Source of the DNA: Dongia deserti
Lineage (GTDB): Bacteria; Pseudomonadota; Alphaproteobacteria; Dongiales; Dongiaceae
Length of the DNA: 64,000 nt
Assembly: GCF_003574735.1 (NCBI RefSeq)
Contig: NZ_QORW01000005.1
Coordinates: 62,001 to 126,000 of the forward strand
Reading direction: 5' to 3'
Shown: in pieces, positions 42,028 to 50,506 of the stretch
Layout of the letters: every line of letters starts with the position of its first letter
How positions within the stretch are numbered: position 1 is the first letter of the stretch
The notes under the pieces: generated by a model
Databases searched by the model: none
Told to the model about the DNA's origin: nothing
Seen by the model: the letters and a program-made list of their open reading frames with translations, nothing else
Translations under genes and position numbers: made by a program

Positions 42028-43308
42028 ATGCTCCGTATCTTCGCCGTTGCGGCAGCCATCCTCGTCGTCAATGCCGGTCTCAGCGCGAACGCACGCGCGG
42101 AAGTGACGATCTCGATCTCCTGCAGTTCGCTCGGCATCGAGCAACAGCTCTGCAAATCGAGCAGCGACGCCTGGGCCAAGGCGACCGGCAACAAGGTCAA
42201 GCTGGTCTCGACACCCGCCGATGCCAATGAACGGTTGGCGCTCTACCAGACCATGCTGGCGGCGCAGGCCAAGGATATCGATGTGTTCCAGATCGACGTG
42301 ATCTGGCCGGCCATTCTGGCGCCGCATCTCATGGATCTTACCGCCATGCTGTCGGAGCAGGATCGCAGCGATCATTTCAAGGTCCTGGTCGATAACAACA
42401 CCGTCGATGGCAAGCTGGTGGCCGTTCCATGGTTCATGGATGCCGGCCTGCTCTATTACCGCAAGGACCTGCTGGAGAAGTACGGCAAGGAGGTTCCCAA
42501 GACCTGGACCGAGCTCACCGATACGGCCAAGGCCATCATGGAAGGCGAGAAGCAGGCGGGCAAATCGGGACTGCAGGGTTATGTGTGGCAGGGCCGCGCC
42601 TATGAGGGCCTGACCTGCAACGCGCTGGAGTGGATCGCGAGCTATGGCGGCGGCAGCATCGTCAATGCGGACGGAGAGGTTACCATCGACAATCCGCAAG
42701 CGGCGCAGGCGCTGGACATGGCGAAGAACTGGATCGGCACCATCTCGCCCAAGGGCGTGCTCTCCTATTCGGAAGAGGAATCGCGCGGCGTGTTCCAGTC
42801 CGGCAATGCGGTCTTCATGCGCAACTGGCCCTATGCCTGGGCGCTGGCCAACGCCGACGACAGCCCGGTCAAGGGCAAGGTCGGCGTCGCAGTCTTGCCG
42901 CACGGCGAGGGGCCGGATGCGCGCAATGCCTCCGCCCTGGGTGGCCAGAACCTTGCGGTATCGAGCTATTCGGCGCATCCGGAGGAGGCGGCGGACCTGG
43001 TGCGCTATCTGACCTCGGCGCAGGAACAGAAGCGGCGTGCGTTGGAAGGCTCGTTCAATCCGACTCTGCGAAGCCTCTATTCGGACACGGAGCTGCTTAC
43101 CGCCAATCCCTTCTACGAAGACTTCCTGCCGATCGTCGAAAGCGCCGTGCCGCGGCCGTCGACGGTGACGGGGCGGCGCTATAATCAGGTGTCCAGCGCC
43201 TTCGTCCGCACGGTGCATGGCACGCTATCCGGCCAAAGAACGGCGTCGGCTGTTCTGGTGGACCTGAACAAGGAGCTGGAGCGGTTGAGCCGCGGCGGCA
43301 AGTGGTAG
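42028..43308 (+). CDS. Sugar ABC transporter substrate-binding protein (ThuE/MalE-like), system 3
   Basis: A 426-residue family 1 solute-binding protein with a signal peptide ending in ANARA-E. DVFQIDVIWPAILAPHLMDLT, VAVPWFMDAGLLYYRKDLLEKYGKEVPKTW and ALGGQNLAVSSYSAHPEEA match trehalose/maltose-type binding proteins such as ThuE. Two Cys residues sit near the mature N-terminus. GGGAGG precedes the ATG. It heads a three-gene operon with two permeases. Confidence 0.9.
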   Translation: MLRIFAVAAAILVVNAGLSANARAEVTISISCSSLGIEQQLCKSSSDAWAKATGNKVKLVSTPADANERLALYQTMLAAQAKDIDVFQIDVIWPAILAPHLMDLTAMLSEQDRSDHFKVLVDNNTVDGKLVAVPWFMDAGLLYYRKDLLEKYGKEVPKTWTELTDTAKAIMEGEKQAGKSGLQGYVWQGRAYEGLTCNALEWIASYGGGSIVNADGEVTIDNPQAAQALDMAKNWIGTISPKGVLSYSEEESRGVFQSGNAVFMRNWPYAWALANADDSPVKGKVGVAVLPHGEGPDARNASALGGQNLAVSSYSAHPEEAADLVRYLTSAQEQKRRALEGSFNPTLRSLYSDTELLTANPFYEDFLPIVESAVPRPSTVTGRRYNQVSSAFVRTVHGTLSGQRTASAVLVDLNKELERLSRGGKW

Positions 43309-43321
43309 GAATCGTCCTGTA

Positions 43322-44293
43322 ATGCCGGCAGCGCAGCCGCATTCGGCGGCGCGGAATCTGGTCAGCGCCATGCCCGGGTCGATGTCCGGCAGGGTCGGCC
43401 GGACGCTGGAGCAACAGCGCACGCGGGTTGCGTGGCTGTTTGTGGCGCCGATGCTGGCGGCGGTCGCGCTCGTGGCGGCTTGGCCGTTGGCGCGCACCAT
43501 CGCCTTCAGCTTCACCGATGCCTATCTCTCGGACCTGGAAAGCTGGGCTGCCATCGGGTTCGCCAACTACATCGCGTTGTTCGAGGATCCGCTCTGGTGG
43601 CAGGCAGTCTGGACCACCTTGCTGTTCACCGTTACGTCCGTCGGCCTCGAGACACTATTCGGACTGGCGATCGCGCTCACATTGAACGCGCACATGCCGG
43701 GGCGCGGATTGCTGCGGGCGGCCGTGCTCATTCCCTGGGCCATCCCGACGGTGATCTCCGCGAAGATGTGGGGCTGGATGCTGCACGACCTCTATGGCGT
43801 GGTGAATGCGGCGTTGCTGAAGCTCGGGCTGATCGATGCGCCGTGGGCCTGGTTGGCCGAGCCGAGGCTCGCCTTCGCCGCCGTGGTCGCCGTCGATGTC
43901 TGGAAGGCGACGCCCTTTATGACGTTGCTCATCCTTGCGGCATTGCAGGTGCTGCCGAAGGAGATTTATCAAGCAGGCAAGGTCGATGGCGTGCCACCGA
44001 TCCGGATGTTCCTGCGCGTGACCTTGCCGCTGATCCGGCCGGCCTTGCTGGTCGCGGTCATCTTCCGCGGCCTCGATGCCATGCGGGTATTCGATGTGAT
44101 CTACGTGCTCACGGGCAACAATCCGGCGACCACCACCATGTCGGTCTATGCCAGGCAGCAGCTGGTCGACTTCCAGGACGTGGGATACGGTTCGGCGGCG
44201 GCGACATCCCTGTTCCTCATCGTCGCGATCGCCACGGCGATCGTCATCACCGTCGGCCGGGTCAATGTCAGCGCGACGGGAGAACGGCGATGA
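43322..44293 (+). CDS. Sugar ABC transporter permease (ThuF/MalF-like), system 3
   Basis: A 323-residue permease with six membrane segments. The EAA loop is YQAGKVDGVPPIRMFLRVTLPLIRPALLVAV. The length, shorter than enteric MalF, is that of the ThuF/UgpA group. It overlaps the next permease by 4 nt (ATGA at 44290-44293). Confidence 0.92.
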   Translation: MPAAQPHSAARNLVSAMPGSMSGRVGRTLEQQRTRVAWLFVAPMLAAVALVAAWPLARTIAFSFTDAYLSDLESWAAIGFANYIALFEDPLWWQAVWTTLLFTVTSVGLETLFGLAIALTLNAHMPGRGLLRAAVLIPWAIPTVISAKMWGWMLHDLYGVVNAALLKLGLIDAPWAWLAEPRLAFAAVVAVDVWKATPFMTLLILAALQVLPKEIYQAGKVDGVPPIRMFLRVTLPLIRPALLVAVIFRGLDAMRVFDVIYVLTGNNPATTTMSVYARQQLVDFQDVGYGSAAATSLFLIVAIATAIVITVGRVNVSATGERR

Positions 44294-45120
44294 TCCGCAA
44301 GCGCCTCGGCAGGCTCGCCTTCTATCTGCTGATCGCTGGAATCATCTTCTATGCGGTGTTCCCATTCTACTGGGCGATCGTCTCTTCATTGAAGACCGGC
44401 ACCAGCCTGTTCCAGGTCGAGTTCTGGCCAAGCAACCCCACAGTTGCGAACTATGTCGCCTTGTTCGAGGAGCAGCCGTTCGCGCGCAATATCATCAATT
44501 CGCTGGTCGTCGCGGTGGTGGCGACCGGCATCTCGCTGTTCCTCTCGGTGACTTCCGCCTATGCGCTCGGTCGCATCCGCTTCCGCGGGCGGACTTCGAT
44601 GCTGATGATCATTCTCAGCGTCTCCATGTTCCCGCAGATCGCGGTGCTGTCCGGCCTGTTCGAGCTGATTCGCGCCATAGGCCTCTATGACACGCTGTCG
44701 GGACTGGTGCTCGCCAACCTGATCCTCACGCTGCCGTTTGTGACCTGGGTGCTGACGACCTTCATGCGCGAAATGCCGCGCGAACTGGAGCAGGCGGCGA
44801 TTGTCGACGGCGCCAACGACTGGCGGATCCTGACCCGGGTGTTCCTGCCGATCATGGGGCCAGCGCTTTCGGCAACCGGGCTGCTGGCTTTCATCCTGGC
44901 ATGGAACGAGTTCATGTTCGCGCTGACCTTCACGCTGTCCACCGAGCAGCGGACCGTGCCGGTTGCCATCGCCTTGATCTCAGGGGCCACTGCCTATGAG
45001 CTGCCCTGGGGCAAGGTGATGGCGGCCTGCGTCATCGTCACGGTGCCGCTCATCGTCCTGGTGCTGGTACTCCAGCGCTACATCATCTCCGGCCTGACAG
45101 CCGGCGCCGTGAAGGGCTAG
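44290..45120 (+). CDS. Sugar ABC transporter permease (ThuG/MalG-like), system 3
   Basis: A 276-residue permease. The EAA loop is [27 protein letters not shown], and [11 protein letters not shown] is the typical MalG-type motif. No ATPase gene follows: the next gene is a convergent chemoreceptor, and the two stop codons share the four bases CTAG (45117-45120). The system must borrow a MalK-type ATPase encoded elsewhere. Confidence 0.92.
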   Translation: MIRKRLGRLAFYLLIAGIIFYAVFPFYWAIVSSLKTGTSLFQVEFWPSNPTVANYVALFEEQPFARNIINSLVVAVVATGISLFLSVTSAYALGRIRFRGRTSMLMIILSVSMFPQIAVLSGLFELIRAIGLYDTLSGLVLANLILTLPFVTWVLTTFMREMPRELEQAAIVDGANDWRILTRVFLPIMGPALSATGLLAFILAWNEFMFALTFTLSTEQRTVPVAIALISGATAYELPWGKVMAACVIVTVPLIVLVLVLQRYIISGLTAGAVKG

Positions 45121-46799
45121 CCGCGCACCTGGCGCAGGAAGGTGTCGACCTGATCCTTGAGGACGGTGCCGTTGCGCGCCAGCTCGCCCGCGGAGGACAA
45201 GACCTGGGCCGCGGCTGCGCCGGTATCCTGTGCGGCTTGCGAGACGTTGACGATATTGGACGCGACTTCGGTCGTTCCGGTCGCGGCCTGCTGCACGTTG
45301 CGAGAAATCTCCTGCGTCGCCGCGCCCTGCTGCTCCACTGCCGCCGCAATCGTCGTCGCAATCTCGTTGACCCGGTGGATCGTGCTCGTGATCGATTGGA
45401 TCGCCTGTGCCGAGCTGTCAGTGGCGTCCTGGATGGCGCCGACCTGGTTGGCGATTTCCTCGGTCGCGCGTGCGGTCTGGTTCGCCAGCGCCTTGACCTC
45501 GGAAGCGACGACCGCGAAGCCCTTGCCGGCTTCCCCGGCGCGCGCCGCCTCGATCGTTGCATTGAGCGCGAGTAGGTTGGTCTGGCCCGCGATGTCGTTG
45601 ATCAGGCTCACCACTTCGCCAATCTTCTTGGCGGCGTCGGCCAAGCCTTGGACCTTACCATTCGTGTCGTTTGCCTGCGTGACGGCTTCGCTGACGATGC
45701 GATTGGATTCGTTGACGCGGCCGTTGATTTCGCGGATTGAGGTCGACAGCTCCTCGGTGGCGGAAGCGACCGTCTGCACGTTTTGCGTCGTCTGCTCCGC
45801 CGCCGCGGAGACCGCCGAAGATTGGCGGGTCGTTTCCTCGGCGGTGGCCGACATCGATTCGGCAGTTACCTGCAGTTCAGTGGCGGCGCCGGTCACACTA
45901 TTGAGGACGCCGCCGACGCTCGCCTCGAAACGATCGGCCAAGTCGTGCATCATCTGCCTACGTTCCACCTCGGCGCGCTTCTTGGAGTCTTCCTGCTCTT
46001 GGCGGAGACGCTCTGCCTCGACCAGCCCATCCTTGAAGACCAGGACGGCCTTGGCGACTTCTCCCACTTCATCCTTGCGATCGCTTCCTTTGACTTCGAC
46101 GGCGAGATTGCCGGCGGTGAGCGCAGCCATCACGTCGATGATGCGACGCAGCGGCACGGTGACGGATCGGGCGATTAGGGTGGCAATCCCGGCACCCAGC
46201 AGGGCGGCGATGATCAGACCACCAATCAGAAACATGCGATTAAAGGAGTAGGAGTCCTGTGCCTTGCCATATTCCTCTTCGGCGGCCCTGACTTGAAGGG
46301 CTGTCAGGTCCTGGACCTTCTTCATGACCGCTGCGAGAGCTGGTCCCCCCTCTTTCTTGGCGAGATCTCTTCCACCGGTGAAATCGCCAGAAACGAGCGT
46401 ACCAAGCACACGCTCGCGCACGCCGTCGTAGGTCTTGAAGGCGGCATCGGCGTCGTTCGCGAGCGCTTTCTCGTCCGATGTCAGGTAGGTCTGGAGATAC
46501 GCGCCCCAAGTTTCCCGCGCCGCAGAGACGAGCTGGTCGATCTGCTCTTTGTTTTGGGCAATGGCGCTTGTGTCGGTGGAGTTTACTGACTCAATGACAA
46601 GAATCCGCACGCGATAATAGTCATCGGTGATCTTGGAAAGGTTCTTCAACGGAACGACTCGATCCAGATAGACGGACTGTAGTCCGTGCTTGATGTCCGA
46701 TAGGCCGATGAGTCCGACGATGGCTACGCCAGTCATCAGGGTGAGAAGCGCAGCCACTAGGACCGCCAACCTGACAAAGATTTTGGTATTGGTAAGCAT
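45117..46799 (-). CDS. Methyl-accepting chemotaxis protein
   Basis: A 560-residue chemoreceptor. Two membrane helices (residues about 8-32 and 190-212) flank a four-helix-bundle sensor domain (about 33-188). A HAMP domain (about 213-265) follows, then the signalling domain with [35 protein letters not shown] at the hairpin tip. There is no C-terminal pentapeptide tether for CheR. ATG 46799 with GGAGAG upstream is preferred; the frame extends to 46883. Its position beside the sugar importer hints that the binding protein could present ligand to it, but that is inference. Confidence 0.93.
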   Translation of the reverse strand: MLTNTKIFVRLAVLVAALLTLMTGVAIVGLIGLSDIKHGLQSVYLDRVVPLKNLSKITDDYYRVRILVIESVNSTDTSAIAQNKEQIDQLVSAARETWGAYLQTYLTSDEKALANDADAAFKTYDGVRERVLGTLVSGDFTGGRDLAKKEGGPALAAVMKKVQDLTALQVRAAEEEYGKAQDSYSFNRMFLIGGLIIAALLGAGIATLIARSVTVPLRRIIDVMAALTAGNLAVEVKGSDRKDEVGEVAKAVLVFKDGLVEAERLRQEQEDSKKRAEVERRQMMHDLADRFEASVGGVLNSVTGAATELQVTAESMSATAEETTRQSSAVSAAAEQTTQNVQTVASATEELSTSIREINGRVNESNRIVSEAVTQANDTNGKVQGLADAAKKIGEVVSLINDIAGQTNLLALNATIEAARAGEAGKGFAVVASEVKALANQTARATEEIANQVGAIQDATDSSAQAIQSITSTIHRVNEIATTIAAAVEQQGAATQEISRNVQQAATGTTEVASNIVNVSQAAQDTGAAAAQVLSSAGELARNGTVLKDQVDTFLRQVRG

Positions 46800-47027
46800 C
46801 GCCAGCTCTCCGAGTCTTATGCGTACACCGGGCGTGCGCGCGGGAGTGGACAGTGCGAGTGATTCATTAATGAGGTGTTGCACAGTCGCGCGATGTGGTT
46901 AGTAAATCGTCCGATCTATCCTTCAGGATATAGTTCAATCGACGTAGCGCGTTCTGCTCTCGCTCGCGTCCGGGTGATCGAATTGTTAGCTATCTGCCTG
47001 CGAGCGCCGATCGTTCGTTTGAAATTC

Positions 47028-47804
47028 CTAGGAACCGGGCGAATTCCTGTCGAGGCGGCGGATCAAGCGATCGTAGAGGCCCGCAGGAAGCAAGCGCATG
47101 ACATGCGCGAGCCAGACCAATGGCCAGGGAAATGCCACGTATCGTTTCTTCTTCAGGATCGACCGAGTGAGAATGTCGGCTGCGCGGTCGAGCTGCATCG
47201 CCATAGGCTTGGCACGCTGCTTCTTGGTATCTTTGGTGACGACGAAGCCGGGCGCGGCCAGGGTCACCGAGATTCCCTTCGGCGCCAGGTCGATACGCAG
47301 GCTCTCCATGTAGTTCATCAGCGCGGCCTTGGCGGCGCCGTAGGAGGCGGCGCGCGGTAGCCCGCGGTAGCCGGCGATGCTGCCCACGGCAACGATCTGG
47401 CCGCGGCTTTGCTGCAGTAACGTCGGCAGCGCCGCCTCGATGAAATTCACCACACCGAACAGGTTGAGCTCAAGCACAGCGCGGATTTCCTCGCTGGTCA
47501 GGTTCTCCGGCAGGGCGCGGCCGCCGCCTCCGGCATTGAGGATCAAGCGGTCGATGCGGCCGTGCTTGCGCAGGGTTTCGGTCACGCAGGTCCGCGCGGC
47601 CTCGCCGATCGTCACGTCGCAGACCGATATTTCGCTGCTTCCGCCTGCCTTCGTGATCTCATCGGCCACGTCCTGCAACAGCCGCAGGCGCCGCGCCACC
47701 AGGATCACATGATCGCCATGCCGCGCGAGCCGCTTGGCCAGCGCGGCTCCAATGCCCGACGAAGCGCCGGTGATGAGGGTGATCGGCCTGCCGGTCTCAG
47801 CCAA
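47028..47804 (-). CDS. Short-chain dehydrogenase/reductase
   Basis: A 258-residue classical SDR: TGASSGIGAALAKRL (cofactor loop), LNAGGGG (structural N-A-G), and a catalytic Ser with Y-x-x-x-K in SYGAAKAALMNYM. The start is TTG 47804, 6 nt after the stop of the LpxO-like gene, so the two are co-transcribed. The C-terminal tail (PLVWLAHVMRLLPAGLYDRLI) is hydrophobic and may associate with the membrane, as in SDRs acting on lipids. Substrate unknown. Confidence 0.88.
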   Translation of the reverse strand: MAETGRPITLITGASSGIGAALAKRLARHGDHVILVARRLRLLQDVADEITKAGGSSEISVCDVTIGEAARTCVTETLRKHGRIDRLILNAGGGGRALPENLTSEEIRAVLELNLFGVVNFIEAALPTLLQQSRGQIVAVGSIAGYRGLPRAASYGAAKAALMNYMESLRIDLAPKGISVTLAAPGFVVTKDTKKQRAKPMAMQLDRAADILTRSILKKKRYVAFPWPLVWLAHVMRLLPAGLYDRLIRRLDRNSPGS

Positions 47805-47810
47805 CGCGCC

Positions 47811-48635
47811 CTAGTCCGCAATACGCTGCATGGCGTCGGCGAGCGCCTGGTCGCGCGCCGCATCGGTCATCTGCGCACGGTCGTGCTTCTTCAGGTTGCG
47901 GCGGGCATCCTTGAAATAGGCGGTGCGCTTCATCAGCGACATCATGAGGCGATTGAGCGCGCTGGAAGGCCACCGCATCGGCCGGTCGAAGTCGAACAGC
48001 AGGATGATGCGCTCCTCGTCGGTGTGATTGGAGACGTGGTGTGTACGCGAATCATCGAACACGAAGCACTTGCCTTCGCGCCAGCGGACGGTCTGATCGT
48101 CTACCACCATGCGGCATCGCCGCCAATTTTGTGGAACAATGAGGCCGAGATGCGAGCGCAGCACCCCTTTGGTGATCCCGCGATGAGGCTTGATCCGGTA
48201 GTTCGGTGCCAGGATCGAAAACCAGGCGGAGCGCAATCCCGGCACCGTGCGCAACAGCGCCGCGGTCTTCGGACAGCGTGCCGTGTTACTGGTCAACTCC
48301 TCGCCCAGGCCCCACAGGAAGTAGGCACGCCATTTCTGTGAATGCGAAATGCGCGCCTGGTCGGGCGAGATCTTGTCAAAGAAGGGGATGCTCTCCCGGT
48401 CCTGTAGGAGGACATCAAGCTCGGCCCTGATATCCTTCCAGTTCGCCTCCAGCTTGTCGAGGAAGGGGAAGTGCTCATTGGGAATGAACGCGACGTTCGG
48501 GACCAGCGACTGCCGGCCATACAGCTTGGCCAACAGCTTCAGGATGCCAATTCCGAGCATCTTGACCCGCGCGCGCCGCCAGGCCTTCCAGGGCGATTTA
48601 CCCTCGCTCCCGCGTGTTGCCGTTGCCCCTGCCAT
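47811..48635 (-). CDS. Aspartyl/asparaginyl beta-hydroxylase family dioxygenase (LpxO-like)
   Basis: A 274-residue Fe(II)/2-oxoglutarate dioxygenase. An N-terminal segment is followed by NEHFPFLDKLEANWKDIRAELD, then KPHRGITKGVLRSHLGLIVP with the first metal His, and EGKCFVFDDSRTHHVSNHTDEERIILLFDFDRPM with the second. LpxO hydroxylates a secondary acyl chain of lipid A, and the closest resemblance is to that group. Co-transcription with an SDR fits a lipid-modifying role, but this is inferred. Confidence 0.85.
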   Translation of the reverse strand: MAGATATRGSEGKSPWKAWRRARVKMLGIGILKLLAKLYGRQSLVPNVAFIPNEHFPFLDKLEANWKDIRAELDVLLQDRESIPFFDKISPDQARISHSQKWRAYFLWGLGEELTSNTARCPKTAALLRTVPGLRSAWFSILAPNYRIKPHRGITKGVLRSHLGLIVPQNWRRCRMVVDDQTVRWREGKCFVFDDSRTHHVSNHTDEERIILLFDFDRPMRWPSSALNRLMMSLMKRTAYFKDARRNLKKHDRAQMTDAARDQALADAMQRIAD

Positions 48636-48722
48636 TTGCCCCCGTTATCCCGATCTGGTGCGCGGATTCATAAGGGGCAGAGCTCAGGGGGCGCAAGGGC
48701 CGATCGTGTCGCGGGTGCGCCG

Positions 48723-49514
48723 TCAGTGGGCAATCACGCTGCGGAACAGCCTGTCTGCTGCGTCCATGTCCGCCGGGAGACGGCCCGGAGCCTCGCCGGC
48801 TGCCTCGGTCGCTGCCGCGATCTCGACTGCGATCAGCCGGTCGAGAGCCGGAATGCGCGGCCCGGAACCCATTTCCCGTATCCGGCTCTTGGCGGCCACC
48901 AATCGCCCGATGATCTTGATCGTGGCGGCGGGAGGGTCTGTGCCGTCGATCAGGGCCTGAAGATGCATGGGCGGGCGGCGACCGCTTCGCAGGCGCAAGA
49001 AGCGCAGCGCGAGCGCCGGCCGCAGGGCGTAGAAGTAGCGCTTGAGGGCGATCCGATCGCGCGCGAGCTTCGCCGCCGCCTGGCGCCGCGCCAGATGCAG
49101 GTAGTGGTAGGTCAAGGCACGCGGATTCAACATGCGATCGGCGAAGGTGCGCAGCCGCTTCAGCGCAGCGGCCTCGCGCCGATAGATGATCGGCGATTCC
49201 ATCCATTCCGAAATGACCGCGTTCGATTTGAGAACGAGATGCAGGGCCTTGCGAATGTCCCAGCCGCTGACGTCCATGCCGTCCTCGATCGGCGTCTCGA
49301 TCACATCGCGGCCAGGGTAGACGCTGAGATACCAATCGGCCGGCATGGCATAGACGAAGCGTACGTCGTAGTCGCTGTCGGGCGACGGAAAGCCCCAAGC
49401 GCGACTGCCGGATTCCACGGCGAACAGGATGCGGCAGCCATGCGCGCGCTCGATCAGGTCGAGACGACGCTGCGCTTCCGCCCAGCGATCTCTGGGAATG
49501 GCGGGATGGGCCAT
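48723..49514 (-). CDS. MNT-type nucleotidyltransferase (COG3541-like)
   Basis: A 263-residue predicted nucleotidyltransferase. ESGSRAWGFPSPDSDYDVRFVY contains the G-S pair and the two catalytic Asp residues of the pol-beta fold. The rest is helical and rich in Arg. The start is ATG 49514, one nucleotide after the stop of the RidA gene; the frame extends upstream into that gene. Proteins of this type are found singly in many bacteria and their substrates are mostly unknown. Confidence 0.82.
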   Translation of the reverse strand: MAHPAIPRDRWAEAQRRLDLIERAHGCRILFAVESGSRAWGFPSPDSDYDVRFVYAMPADWYLSVYPGRDVIETPIEDGMDVSGWDIRKALHLVLKSNAVISEWMESPIIYRREAAALKRLRTFADRMLNPRALTYHYLHLARRQAAAKLARDRIALKRYFYALRPALALRFLRLRSGRRPPMHLQALIDGTDPPAATIKIIGRLVAAKSRIREMGSGPRIPALDRLIAVEIAAATEAAGEAPGRLPADMDAADRLFRSVIAH

Positions 49515-49515
49515 G

Positions 49516-49944
49516 TCATGCGCCCGGCCGTGGCGCCCGGTAGCGGTCGGGCGGGACAACCGCAACCGGAACCAGCTCGATCAGGAGCTCCGGGAACACC
49601 AGCCCTGAGACCTGGATCAGAATACTGGCCGGCGCCGTGCCGCCTTTAAAATACCGCGAACGAACCTCCTGGATGATGGGCAGGTGGGCGCGGTCCAGGA
49701 AATAGATGGTCATGGAGACGATGTCGTCGAGGGTGCCGCCGACCTCGCGCAGGATCGCCTCGATGTTCTCGATACTCTTCACCATCTGGGCGCGCACGTC
49801 ACCCACTCCGACGACATTGGAATGCTCATCCCAGGCGACCTGACCCGTCACATAGACCGTGCGTCCGGCGGGCGCGACCACGCCCTGGGAAAAGGCGCGG
49901 CCATTCGGTGCCCAGATTCCGGGCGGATTGAAGCCCAATGCCAT
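49516..49944 (-). CDS. RidA/YjgF family protein
   Basis: A 142-residue RidA-family protein: PNGRAFSQGVVAPAGRTVYVTGQVAWD, VGDVRAQMVKSIENIEAILREVGG and VSMTIYFLDRAH fit. Family members hydrolyse reactive enamines and imines, but the catalytic Arg is not obvious here (the position reads ILIQVSGL). ATG 49944 has GGGAG upstream. It is translationally close to the nucleotidyltransferase and divergent from the cyclophilin-like gene (43 bp between starts). Confidence 0.87.
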   Translation of the reverse strand: MALGFNPPGIWAPNGRAFSQGVVAPAGRTVYVTGQVAWDEHSNVVGVGDVRAQMVKSIENIEAILREVGGTLDDIVSMTIYFLDRAHLPIIQEVRSRYFKGGTAPASILIQVSGLVFPELLIELVPVAVVPPDRYRAPRPGA

Positions 49945-49987
49945 TTCGTGCTCCCGTTCTCTTGGGTTGAGGCCTGGTGCATTGGAC

Positions 49988-50506
49988 ATGAGTCGCGTCA
50001 GAATTGAAACGGCCTTGGGGGAGATCGACATCGAGGTCTTTGAAGCGCAGGCGCCGGCCAGCGCGGTGTATTTCCTGTCGGCCGTGCGGGTCGGCCGCTA
50101 TGACGACAGCAGCTTCTTCCGCATCGTCACGGTGGCGAATCAGAATGCCGAGGAGGCCCGGAAGATCGAGGTCGTCCAGGGCGGCCTCAAGCACAAGCGC
50201 GAGGATCTGCCTCCCATGATTCCGCACGAGGCGACAGTCATGACGGGACTGAGACACCTGAAGGGAACGGTGTCGCTGGCGCGCTTCGCGCCGGGCGCGG
50301 TCTATCATTCCTTCTTCATCTGCCTACGCGACGAACCGGCGCTGGATTTCGGCGGCGCGCGCCATCCGGACGGCCAGGGATTCGCGGCGTTCGGGGACGT
50401 GGCGCAAGGCTTCGACGTGGTGGAGCGCATCTTCGCGCGGGCGGAGGAGACAGAGTATTTGAAGAACGAGATCGCGATCAGACGCGCCGCTGTGTTGCCG
50501 GTCTAA
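49988..50506 (+). CDS. Divergent cyclophilin-type peptidyl-prolyl isomerase
   Basis: A 172-residue cyclophilin-like protein without a signal peptide. VRIETALGEIDIEVFEAQAPASAVYFL is the typical opening. The catalytic Arg is seen in SFFRIVTVAN (usual F-H-R-V), but the M-I-Q-G-G-D motif reads VVQGGLK and the S-Q-F-F-I motif reads SFFICL with His-Ser before it, so activity may be weak or altered. It is convergent with the DUF2235 gene, with stop codons overlapping at 50503-50506. Confidence 0.82.
   Translation: MSRVRIETALGEIDIEVFEAQAPASAVYFLSAVRVGRYDDSSFFRIVTVANQNAEEARKIEVVQGGLKHKREDLPPMIPHEATVMTGLRHLKGTVSLARFAPGAVYHSFFICLRDEPALDFGGARHPDGQGFAAFGDVAQGFDVVERIFARAEETEYLKNEIAIRRAAVLPV

Noticed and set aside
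43432-44289. Upstream extension of the second ThuG-like permease frame through the first permease
   Set aside because: The extension is out of frame with the real first permease and gives non-membrane, Arg/Gly-rich sequence; ATG 44290 is the correct start.
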